The translations under genes and the position numbers were made by a program. From Nitrospira sp. (GTDB taxonomy: Bacteria; Nitrospirota; Nitrospiria; Nitrospirales; Nitrospiraceae), in NCBI GenBank assembly GCA_016873525.1, contig VGXD01000035.1:1-12653 (forward strand): 12,653 nucleotides of DNA, in the 5' to 3' direction. Numbering within the stretch: position 1 is the first letter of the stretch; each line of letters opens with the position of its first letter. Below, piece after piece: positions 7,042 through 12,653 of this stretch. Below the pieces are notes generated by a model. That model was given only the letters and a program-made list of their open reading frames with translations. It did not search any database and was not told the origin of the DNA.

Positions 7042-8172
7042 ATGATGTCCATCGGACAGCAACAACGAGAAGACCCAGCCATCACGCGCCGCCCCCTGGA
7101 CGAGCGAAGCCACCCGACCATACTGGAACTCCGCAAGGTCGGCTGCGCCTACGAAAAGGGACGGTCGGCCATCGCGGACATCTCCTTTTCCGTGCGGGAG
7201 GGTGAAATTCTCTGTCTGCTCGGCCCCTCCGGCTGCGGCAAGACCACCACGTTGCGCGCCATTGCCGGTTTCGAACCCGTCGGCGCCGGCGAAGTCTACC
7301 TGGCTGGCCGGCTGGTTTCCTCCCCCGACACCTTGGTTCCGACCGAGCAGCGACACGTGGGGATGGTCTTTCAGGAATATGCCCTGTTCCCGCACCTGCG
7401 CGTAGTCGAGAACGTCGCCTTCGGCCTGCATCGCCTCCCCGCCGACCAACGCAAGGCGCAGGTCCGGACGATGATCGAAATGGTCGGGCTGACCGGACTC
7501 GAGCGACGCTACCCCCATGAACTCTCGGGCGGACAGCAACAGCGGGTCGCCCTTGCGAGGGCCCTGGTGCAGAAACCGGTGGTGCTGCTCTTGGATGAAC
7601 CCTTCAGCAGCCTCGACCCGGACATGACGGGCAAGATGCGGGAAGACTTGCACCGCCTGCTCATGGAGACCAAGACCACGGCCGTGCTGGTGACCCACGA
7701 CCATGAAGAGGCCTTCGCCATGGCCGACCGGATCGCGGTTCTCAACAACGGCCGCCTGGAACAGTTCGACACGCCGGAAGCGATCTATCACACCCCCGCC
7801 ACGCCCTTCGTGGCGGACTTCGTCGGCCAGGCCGACTTCATCCCCGGGCTGGTCGAGAACGGCACGGTGACGACGGAAATCGGCGAATTCCCCAACCAGG
7901 TCGGCTATCGACGGGGCACCAAGGTCGTGGTCATGATCCGGCCGGACGACGTCCACATCGAGCCCTCGGAACACTGCGACGCCCGTATTCTGGCCAGGCA
8001 GTTCCGAGGCTCGGAAAACCTCTACACCATCGGCCTGCCCTCAGGCCGCGTCGTCCACAGCAGCGAGTCCTCGACTGCCGTCTACCCCGTGGGATCTCCG
8101 GTCGAGCTTCAAATTATCGCCACCCATACGGTCCTCTTCGAAGAGAACCATCCGAGCCGGCCCCCAGGCTGA
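7042..8172 (+). CDS. Ferric iron ABC transporter, ATP-binding protein
   Basis: A 376-residue ATPase of the FbpC type (PotA/MalK-like iron subgroup) that powers the permease encoded just upstream. Motifs are Walker A GPSGCGKTT (61-69), Q-loop in MVFQEYALFPHL, signature LSGGQQQR (161-168), Walker B VVLLLDEP (180-187) with D-loop SSLD, and the H-loop VTHDHEEA. A TOBE-like C-terminal domain occupies about 285-370 (VVVMIRPDDVHIEP). All catalytic residues are present. Two adjacent ATG codons begin the frame: TAAGGG leaves 3 nt before the first (7042) and 6 nt before the second (7045), so the second is probably used. An N-terminal extension of about 25 residues before ILELRKVG is unusual but harmless. 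Confidence 0.94.
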   Translation: MMSIGQQQREDPAITRRPLDERSHPTILELRKVGCAYEKGRSAIADISFSVREGEILCLLGPSGCGKTTTLRAIAGFEPVGAGEVYLAGRLVSSPDTLVPTEQRHVGMVFQEYALFPHLRVVENVAFGLHRLPADQRKAQVRTMIEMVGLTGLERRYPHELSGGQQQRVALARALVQKPVVLLLDEPFSSLDPDMTGKMREDLHRLLMETKTTAVLVTHDHEEAFAMADRIAVLNNGRLEQFDTPEAIYHTPATPFVADFVGQADFIPGLVENGTVTTEIGEFPNQVGYRRGTKVVVMIRPDDVHIEPSEHCDARILARQFRGSENLYTIGLPSGRVVHSSESSTAVYPVGSPVELQIIATHTVLFEENHPSRPPG

Positions 8173-8218
8173 CCGTTCCGCATCCCCCTCTCGCTCCCGG
8201 CAAAATACCCGGACACCA

Positions 8219-8248
8219 TAGACTGCCATTCCGCGCCTGTGGTATCGT
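8219..8248 (+). promoter_or_regulatory. Weak candidate promoter for exbB-exbD-tonB
   Basis: TAGACT (8219-8224), an 18-bp spacer and TATCGT (8243-8248) preceded by TGG form a possible extended -10 promoter. Matches are only 4 of 6 per hexamer. The 111-bp gap from the preceding ATPase gene suggests that the TonB operon has its own promoter, but this is only the best candidate. No convincing Fur box was seen here. Confidence 0.25.
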
Positions 8249-8283
8249 TCATCACGTATTGAACCCGACTGAGGAACCCTGCC

Positions 8284-8709
8284 ATGGATGCGTTAAAAGA
8301 AGTGGTCGATTACGGCGTGATCGGTCTGTTGCTCGCGCTCAGCGTCTGGTCTGTGGCCGTGGCCGCCGAACGGTGGCTTTTCTACCGCCGGGTGGACATG
8401 ACCCAGTACCCCAGCCTGCAGGAATTCGAGATCGCCTTGACCAAGCGGCTGGTGATCATCGGGACCGTGGCGGCCAATGCCCCCTACATCGGCCTCCTGG
8501 GCACCGTCCTGGGCATCATGCTGACCTTCCATACCATGGGCACCTCCGGCACCATGGCGGTGAGCACGATCATGATCGGGCTCAGCCTGGCGCTCAAGGC
8601 CACGGCCGTGGGGCTGCTCGTCGCCATCCCCTGTGTGGTCATGAACAATGTGCTGCGTCGGCGGGTCACCGAACTGACCACCCGCTACAAAGGCCCGCAT
8701 GGATCGTGA
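8284..8709 (+). CDS. exbB: TonB-system energizer ExbB (short ExbB2 type)
   Basis: A 141-residue inner-membrane protein of the MotA/TolQ/ExbB proton-channel family. With ExbD it forms the proton-driven motor that powers TonB. Three membrane segments are visible at about 9-32, 56-82 and 90-118. The short type lacks the large cytoplasmic loop of the 244-residue E. coli protein. Conserved motifs are GLLGTVLGIM (70-79, with Thr74) and ALKATAVGLLVAIP (103-116, with Thr107). The position just before this second motif, Glu176 in E. coli ExbB as I recall it, is Leu102 here. GAGGAA lies 8 nt before the ATG. The gene overlaps exbD by 11 bp. Confidence 0.9.
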   Translation: MDALKEVVDYGVIGLLLALSVWSVAVAAERWLFYRRVDMTQYPSLQEFEIALTKRLVIIGTVAANAPYIGLLGTVLGIMLTFHTMGTSGTMAVSTIMIGLSLALKATAVGLLVAIPCVVMNNVLRRRVTELTTRYKGPHGS

Positions 8710-9073
8710 GCTGAACCAGATCAACGTCATCCCCCTCGTGGACGTCATGCTGGTGCTCCTGGTCATCGTGCTGACCACCGCGACCTTCATTACGACGGGC
8801 CAGATTCCGGTGGACCTCGCCAAGGCCAAAGAAACCGGCGACCGCCAAGACGTCCCCTTGGTGATCACGTTGACGGCCGACGGCGGGCTGTTCATGAACG
8901 ACCAACCGGTGTCCCAGGAAGGCTTGAAAACCATCCTCGCCCCCCACCCCCGCGAAGCCTCGGTCGTCGTCCGTGCCGACCGCGTCACCCTTCTCGAACG
9001 GTTTGTCCAGGTCGTGGACGAAGTGCGCGGGCTCGGATTTCGGCAGGTCAGCCTGGAGGTGGTGCGGTCGTGA
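8699..9073 (+). CDS. exbD: TonB-system transport protein ExbD
   Basis: A 124-residue ExbD/TolR family protein with one N-terminal membrane helix (about 9-31) and a periplasmic domain. The NVIPLVDVMLVLL motif carries the single essential aspartate of the helix, Asp15, equivalent to Asp25 of E. coli ExbD, which takes part in proton flow. The periplasmic part (PLVITLTADGGLFMNDQPV and VVVRADRVTLLERFVQVVDE) has the standard ExbD pattern. Its start lies inside the end of exbB (11-bp overlap) and its stop overlaps the tonB start as GTGA, so the three proteins are likely made in a coupled ratio. Confidence 0.92.
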   Translation: MDRELNQINVIPLVDVMLVLLVIVLTTATFITTGQIPVDLAKAKETGDRQDVPLVITLTADGGLFMNDQPVSQEGLKTILAPHPREASVVVRADRVTLLERFVQVVDEVRGLGFRQVSLEVVRS

Positions 9074-10119
9074 ACGTCCTGCCCGTTCAACATCCTGGCG
9101 CAACCCGCCGGTACGTCCAGGGCTGTGCCCTGTCCGTCTTGGTCCACGTCTTAGCCGTCGGGGCAGCCGTGGCGCTGGTCGCAGACCTGCGCTTGGTCCC
9201 TCAGCAGGAACCCTTCACATGGGAGGTCGCGGTCATCGAGACGGCCGGCACCCCGCTCCCCGACCAGGCTCAGCCGATCGAAAATCCGGCCCAGGCCCAA
9301 GCCGCCCCGGCCAAGCCCACGGCCCCACCGCAAACGATCGCGGCGCCGCCGGTCGAAACAAGAACGAAGGAACCACAGCAGGCCGCACAAGCCGCGCCAC
9401 CTGCGCCATCGGCCTCGGTGGTCTCCGCACCGCCGCCCCCTCGCCATGAGACGCAAGAGGCGAAACAAGAACCCCAGCAAGACATCAAAAAAGAGAAGCC
9501 GGTCGTCCAGACGCCGCCTCGCCCTTCGGAGATCGAGCCACGCACGGCCGAATCCCTTACGGCATCGCCGGCCCCCGTCGTGGCCCACGAGACCCAACGC
9601 CAAGCAAGCACCCCTGCCGCCCCGCAGACCACCGTGCAAACTGCCCCTGCAGCGACTCAGACCTTGGCCACCGTCACGCCCGCCTCACCACAGCCCCACG
9701 TGGAAACGGCCCGTCCGGCTGAGGCCTCACCTCATCAGGTCACGGCAGCCGTTCAGCCACAGACTTCAGCCCCCACCGAGCAGGCTTCAGCCCAGGAGGC
9801 TCCGGTCCGCTCCGCTTCGACGACCAAGACCGATTATGGGTGGCTTGCCAAGGCGCTCTGGAGTCGCGTCGAGCAGTTAAAACACTATCCACAACAGGCT
9901 CGACTGAATCGGTGGGAGGGGAAAGTGGTCTTACGGGCCGTGATCAGGGACGATGGCCAGCTCCTGGACCTGAGCGTCGTGCAAAGCTCAGGCCATGAGA
10001 TCTTGGATCATGATGCCCTGGAGATCATGAAACGGGCCTCGCCGTTGAGCCTCCACCACCCCTTGGGACGTCCCCAAGTCGTCGTGCAGGTCCCGATCAG
10101 TTACAAGTTGGAGCACTGA
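9070..10119 (+). CDS. tonB: TonB energy-transducing protein
   Basis: A 349-residue TonB that carries energy from the ExbB-ExbD motor to outer-membrane receptors. It starts with GTG at 9070, inside the exbD stop (GTGA). The N-terminal membrane helix (about 18-38) has the signature S-x-x-x-H as SVLVH (Ser22, His26), needed for contact with ExbB/ExbD. Residues about 58-255 form a very long Pro/Ala/Gln/Thr-rich linker without the regular Glu-Pro/Lys-Pro repeats of E. coli TonB. The C-terminal TonB domain (about 256-349) shows YPQQARLNRWEGKVVLRAVI, DDGQ, SSGHEILDHDALEIM and ASPL. All parts are intact. No TonB-dependent receptor is complete in the window, so the client is not known. Confidence 0.93.
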   Translation: MNVLPVQHPGATRRYVQGCALSVLVHVLAVGAAVALVADLRLVPQQEPFTWEVAVIETAGTPLPDQAQPIENPAQAQAAPAKPTAPPQTIAAPPVETRTKEPQQAAQAAPPAPSASVVSAPPPPRHETQEAKQEPQQDIKKEKPVVQTPPRPSEIEPRTAESLTASPAPVVAHETQRQASTPAAPQTTVQTAPAATQTLATVTPASPQPHVETARPAEASPHQVTAAVQPQTSAPTEQASAQEAPVRSASTTKTDYGWLAKALWSRVEQLKHYPQQARLNRWEGKVVLRAVIRDDGQLLDLSVVQSSGHEILDHDALEIMKRASPLSLHHPLGRPQVVVQVPISYKLEH

Positions 10120-10135
10120 CCGGTTCTCTCGCCAT

Positions 10136-10153
10136 CAGGCCGTTACTGGCCTG
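10136..10153. terminator. Hairpin between convergent tonB and apbE
   Basis: CAGGCC (10136-10141) and GGCCTG (10148-10153) form a perfect 6-bp stem with a 6-nt loop, in the 23-bp gap and the last codons of apbE. No T-run follows on either strand, so it may be a weak bidirectional terminator or just an mRNA-end hairpin. Confidence 0.28.
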
Positions 10154-11198
10154 CCGTTTCGATCTGCAGGCGATCCTTCAACCCCGATGAGACCCTGACT
10201 CTGCCCTGACCGTCCACGATCACCGCTTCCACCCCAGGCAGCCGTTCGACCAGCTCCATGCCGCGATCCGGCCCCAGCACGAAAATGCCTGTGTCCAAAC
10301 CATCGGCCACCGTGCCTTCGCGGGCGACGACGGTCACGCTCTGGCAATCGCGGGCCGGCTGCAAGGTGGCAGGGTCGAGAATGTGGTGGTACCGGACCCC
10401 GTCCCGCTCAAAAAACCGCTCATAGTCTCCCGCCGTCGAAATCGCCTCATCTTGAAGGACGATGCGAGCCAGCAACGCGCCTTCTTTCCTGGGATGCTGA
10501 ATCCCGAATACAAATGAGGCACCACCCGGCATGGTGCCGAACGTTTTAATGTCGCCGGATAGTGCCACGACCCCTGCCGTAGCCCCGGCTGCCTGCAAGA
10601 CCGCCGCCGCCCGATCTGCCGCAAAACCCTTCCCGATCCCACCGACGTCCACACGCATGCCCGGCATGGCTAAATAGGCAGTCCCGGCTCGCTCATCCAG
10701 ACGGAGTTGCGACAGATCGACCAAGGGTTTCAGTCGAGATAATTCGGCTTCGTCCGGAATCCTCGGCCCTTCGGTTACCTTCCACGCATCGATGGCGGGA
10801 CCGATGGCGATGTTGAAGCCTCCCTCCGTGAGTCGGGCCATCTCGACCGACTGCTTGAGGATCTCCATGGTCTCGGGACTGACCTTCACCGGTTCTCGAC
10901 CGGCGGCTTCGTTCACGCGGGACAACTCGCTGGTCGGAATCCAGGTGCTCAGCAGCTCCTCCAAGCGGCGGATCTCCTGAAACCCGGCCGTGATCGCCCC
11001 TTGCGCGGTTCCGTCCGTTGCAGCCACAGCCGTGATCTGCACGAGGGTGCCCATGTGCATCTGCGCCCGTTTGACGACGACGAAGGACGAAGACGTCCCG
11101 ACATGGAGACAGCCGGCAAGCATGGCCATTGCGAGGAAAGCTGAAAAGCCATGCAGCCAGGGAACCGTTGCTATTCTGGAGAAGACAGTCAGCGCCAT
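10143..11198 (-). CDS. apbE: FAD:protein FMN transferase, lipoprotein
   Basis: A 351-residue ApbE-family enzyme that attaches FMN from FAD to Thr/Ser residues of extracytoplasmic redox proteins, with Mg. The signal peptide ends in a clear lipobox LAGC with Cys30, so it is a membrane-anchored periplasmic lipoprotein. Family motifs are MHMGTLVQIT, a serine/threonine-rich substrate region, DVGGIGKGFAADRAA, ALSGDIKTFG (usually GGD, here SGD), AISTAGDYERFFERDG, YHHILDPATLQPA and a C-terminal ADGLDTGIFVLG carrying metal-binding Asp and Thr. The start lies 9 nt after the stop of the upstream putative lipoprotein, so they are co-transcribed. No obvious flavin acceptor (RnfG/NqrC-type, PepSY or FMN-bind domain) is in the window. 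Confidence 0.93.
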   Translation of the reverse strand: MALTVFSRIATVPWLHGFSAFLAMAMLAGCLHVGTSSSFVVVKRAQMHMGTLVQITAVAATDGTAQGAITAGFQEIRRLEELLSTWIPTSELSRVNEAAGREPVKVSPETMEILKQSVEMARLTEGGFNIAIGPAIDAWKVTEGPRIPDEAELSRLKPLVDLSQLRLDERAGTAYLAMPGMRVDVGGIGKGFAADRAAAVLQAAGATAGVVALSGDIKTFGTMPGGASFVFGIQHPRKEGALLARIVLQDEAISTAGDYERFFERDGVRYHHILDPATLQPARDCQSVTVVAREGTVADGLDTGIFVLGPDRGMELVERLPGVEAVIVDGQGRVRVSSGLKDRLQIETAGQ

Positions 11199-11207
11199 GG
11201 ATTTGTC

Positions 11208-11828
11208 TTACCACCAATGGCGACGGAAGTAACGAGGATAATAGGGATAGGGCATGACCTCATGGAGGCGCGCCTCGGAAGATACCGGTGTGGGCAGCAA
11301 AATGGCGATGGGACGTCCGGCCAGGCCTGGATACCGATCGAGAACTTGGCGCTCCGCTTCTTCCCGGCTCTCCTGATCTTCGACCGCCGAGACGATCATC
11401 ATGCGCTCGTACCGAGGCGAGTCGATGCCGAAACGCCAGGTGCCGAGATAGGCGGTTTGCTTTGCGCCGATCTCAAACGTCACTTCAAAATCAGCCATGG
11501 ACCGGAACGGTCCCTCGCCGATCTGGACTCGACTCAGCGCATATTCACCGGCCGGAAGGGGCAAGACGAACAATTTGTCATCCGAACGCAGATCGACTCT
11601 GACACGCTCCTGCGTCGCCTTGTTCACAAACTCGAAAAACCCGATCTTCGGGATGTAGCGGCGGGTAGACCGATCAAGCAACACCGTAACCGCCCGGCCA
11701 AAGACAACCGACGCACCGGGCGCAAGCGTATCCTGCGTCGAAGGGCCAGGAGTCGCACACCCTCCTCCGGCCAGAACAACAAGCAGCACGGCCGAGACAA
11801 TGTCCCGCAGTGTCCTTGCGCGAAGCAT
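11208..11828 (-). CDS. Putative lipoprotein of unknown function
   Basis: A 206-residue protein from the ATG at 11828. The frame extends upstream to 11885, but that start lies upstream of the promoter -10 and is rejected. A signal segment (about 8-23) ends in LAGGGC with Cys24, a slightly loose lipobox. The mature part looks like a beta-sandwich: PKIGFFEFVNKAT, LFVLPLPAGEYALSRVQIG and FEVTFEIGAKQTAYLGTWR resemble small periplasmic lipoproteins with a P-x-G-x-Y core strand, but I cannot name the family. The tail is striking: YPYYPRYFRRHWW, aromatic and arginine-rich. It precedes apbE by 9 nt in one transcript. Being a partner or target-handling protein for ApbE is a guess from position only. 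Confidence 0.72.
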   Translation of the reverse strand: MLRARTLRDIVSAVLLVVLAGGGCATPGPSTQDTLAPGASVVFGRAVTVLLDRSTRRYIPKIGFFEFVNKATQERVRVDLRSDDKLFVLPLPAGEYALSRVQIGEGPFRSMADFEVTFEIGAKQTAYLGTWRFGIDSPRYERMMIVSAVEDQESREEAERQVLDRYPGLAGRPIAILLPTPVSSEARLHEVMPYPYYPRYFRRHWW

Positions 11829-11834
11829 GGCTGA

Positions 11835-11843
11835 ATTATAGCA
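11835..11843 (-). promoter_or_regulatory. Extended -10 promoter, lipoprotein-apbE operon (possibly leaderless)
   Basis: On the minus strand TGC (11843-11841) plus TATAAT (11840-11835) is a perfect extended -10 element. No good -35 is visible at normal spacing. The expected transcription start, about 7 nt past the -10, falls at the A of the ATG (11828), so the mRNA may have no leader. No ribosome-binding site fits between the -10 and the ATG. Confidence 0.55.
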
Positions 11844-11867
11844 GAGCCGCCCTCGAAAAAATCCCCC

Positions 11868-11896
11868 TTGACACCGACATCCCATTATGTGATAGT
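11868..11896 (+). promoter_or_regulatory. Promoter of the Com-like/porin operon
   Basis: TTGACA (11868-11873, perfect), a 17-bp spacer and GATAGT (11891-11896, 4 of 6) with TGT in front as an extended -10. Transcription would begin near 11903 inside the Fur box. It points away from the lipoprotein promoter, making this a divergent control region. Confidence 0.6.
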
Positions 11897-11910
11897 GATA
11901 ACCGTTCTCA
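11891..11910. promoter_or_regulatory. Fur box over the Com-like/porin promoter
   Basis: The bases at 11891-11909 match the classic 19-bp Fur box (GATAATGATAATCATTATC) at 15 of 19 positions. The core at 11896-11910, TGATAAC-C-GTTCTCA, is palindromic at 6 of 7 pairs. It covers the -10 and the predicted start site, so iron-loaded Fur would repress. A second, shifted match follows at 11897-11915 (13 of 19). The fur gene about 8 kb away supplies the repressor. Confidence 0.7.
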
Positions 11911-11930
11911 ATATCATGGAGGAGCGGGCA

Positions 11931-12233
11931 GTGCGCAACAATCTGGAGGCAGCATCCTGCGGCGACAGCGGCGAAGCCCGCTGCGAATGCGGGCAGCTCA
12001 TCGCCAAATTGCGCGGAAATGGCATCGAGTTGAAGTGCAAGCGCTGCAAACGGATCGTATTGATCCCCTTCACCTCCATCGAGGGCTTAACACCCCTCTC
12101 CGGGCAACCGTATGAACAGATGGAGGTCTGGAACAAAACGCATTGCCTCCCTAACGAACAAAGGTCAGAGACCGCCAGAGTCCCGAACCAGATCACCCAA
12201 CATGCCCTTACTAAGAAAGGAGATTCTCGATGA
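11931..12233 (+). CDS. Small Com-like zinc-knuckle protein
   Basis: A 100-residue soluble protein. Start choice: GTG at 11931 is preferred because GGAGGAG (11918-11924) lies 6 nt upstream. The in-frame ATG at 11916 has no ribosome site, and the TTG at 11868 is the -35 itself. Residues 17-45 (RCECGQLIAKLRGNGIELKC then KRCKRIVLI) closely follow the Com pattern of phage Mu (R-C-x2-C-x-K-L-L ... I-x-I-K-C-x-R-C-K). It carries Cys18/Cys20 and Cys36/Cys39, so a zinc knuckle is likely, although the first pair is C-x-C instead of C-x-x-C. In Mu, Com binds mom mRNA and switches on its translation. The C-terminal 50 residues are unrecognised. The stop overlaps the next ATG (ATGA). A nucleic-acid-binding role is inferred from the motif only. 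Confidence 0.75.
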   Translation: MRNNLEAASCGDSGEARCECGQLIAKLRGNGIELKCKRCKRIVLIPFTSIEGLTPLSGQPYEQMEVWNKTHCLPNEQRSETARVPNQITQHALTKKGDSR

Positions 12234-12653
12234 GGATCTGGTTGATTTTCGGGGCTCTTGCCCTCGGTTTATACCTGCTGGCACCGCCGGCGCAAGCTGA
12301 AGATAAAAACCTCGAAGAACGGCTGAAGAAGCTGGAACAAGAATTACAAGAGTTCAGAGAATACGAGAAGAAGGAACGGGAGCGGGAAAAGATGAAGGAG
12401 CCAGCCCTGCCGGTGGCTCCCGGACAGGCTCCGACCGGAGTCGGCTCCATCCAGGAAATCGCCCGAGAACGGCAGGGAGAAGAAAAAGTTCCTCTCTCCT
12501 TCGGCTCGACCGGGTCCGGCCGTTTGCTCTATGCCAAGCCGTTTTTGAGCGCACCCAAGGCGACGGTCGGCGGCTACGGCGACATCCAATTCAACGCCCT
12601 CAACCGATCCAATTTGGACAATCGCAGCCGGAACACCTTTAACCAGGTCCGGA
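12230..12653 (+). CDS. Outer-membrane porin-like protein (3' end missing)
   Basis: The first 141 residues are in the window. A signal peptide (about 1-23, cleavage after PAQA) is followed by a charged coiled coil (about 25-56: NLEERLKKLEQELQEFREYE and onward), a Pro-rich spacer, and then the likely start of a beta-barrel at GGYGDIQFNALNRSNLDNR (about 114-132). A helical head plus a GYG-x-hydrophobic-x-F-N strand resembles trimeric-type porins and related outer-membrane proteins in which the first strand carries this motif. No plug domain or TonB box is visible in this part, so it is not obviously a TonB-dependent receptor. AAAGGAG ends 7 nt before the ATG, and the ATG overlaps the Com-like gene's stop. 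The shared Fur-box promoter implies production under low iron. Confidence 0.75.
   Translation, partial: MRIWLIFGALALGLYLLAPPAQAEDKNLEERLKKLEQELQEFREYEKKEREREKMKEPALPVAPGQAPTGVGSIQEIARERQGEEKVPLSFGSTGSGRLLYAKPFLSAPKATVGGYGDIQFNALNRSNLDNRSRNTFNQVR

Noticed and set aside
7024..7974. Long minus-strand open frame opposite the ABC ATPase gene
   Set aside because: The plus strand carries all ABC motifs; the opposite frame shows no motif or ribosome site.
8247..8264. Inverted repeat GTTCA-N8-TGAAC upstream of exbB, considered as an operator
   Set aside because: Only 5-bp arms, and it does not resemble a Fur box; chance occurrence is plausible.
8293..9147. Minus-strand open frame across exbB and exbD
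   Set aside because: exbB, exbD and tonB on the plus strand are clear family members with coupled overlaps; the antisense frame is a by-product.
11868..11930. Longer N-terminus for the Com-like protein (TTG at 11868 or ATG at 11916)
   Set aside because: The TTG is part of the -35 box and the ATG lacks a ribosome site, whereas GTG at 11931 has GGAGGAG at good spacing.
12230..12653. Partial gene considered as a TonB-dependent receptor
   Set aside because: After the signal peptide comes a coiled coil and then a barrel-like strand; no TonB box or plug motif is visible in the first 141 residues.

Overview
This is a GC-rich bacterial chromosomal window with tightly packed genes. The gene styles (paired TIGR03545/TIGR03546-like genes, short ExbB2/ExbD2-type energizers, a Com-like zinc protein in front of an outer-membrane porin-like gene) and the base composition suggest a Gram-negative bacterium, perhaps a Nitrospira-like member of Nitrospirota. 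That taxonomic call is a hunch from overall resemblance, not something a marker gene here proves. No rRNA, tRNA, CRISPR array, transposase or phage structural gene was seen.

Left part (1-3577, all minus strand): a membrane-anchored TIGR03545-like protein (cut by the window edge) overlaps by 4 bp (ATGA) with a small membrane protein of the TIGR03546 type. Next comes a 186-residue protein that faintly resembles Panacea/SocA-type domains. A ~100-bp element with imperfect inverted ends made of 7-bp periodic repeats follows, then an aldehyde dehydrogenase with intact catalytic residues and its own promoter.

Middle (3741-8172, plus strand): a Fur regulator gene has a good promoter overlapped by a Fur-box-like palindrome, so it is probably autoregulated. 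Right behind it is a complete ferric-iron ABC importer: periplasmic binding protein, fused two-unit permease, ATPase. A possible weak intrinsic terminator lies between fur and the importer.

Right part (8284-12653): exbB-exbD-tonB form an overlapping operon that would energise outer-membrane transport. Facing it on the minus strand are a putative lipoprotein gene and apbE (a lipoprotein flavin transferase). A 102-bp divergent region separates these from a plus-strand operon driven by a TTGACA promoter whose -10 is covered by a 15/19 match to the Fur box. That operon encodes a 100-residue Com-like zinc-knuckle protein, overlapping by ATGA with a signal-peptide/coiled-coil/beta-barrel porin-like protein that runs off the window.

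Taken together, from fur onward the window looks like an iron-acquisition island: sensor, inner-membrane importer, TonB energy transducer, periplasmic flavinylation enzyme and an iron-regulated outer-membrane protein. The most novel unit is the Fur-box / Com-like protein / porin operon. It has the same gene order as the phage Mu com-mom pair, where Com controls translation of the overlapping downstream gene.
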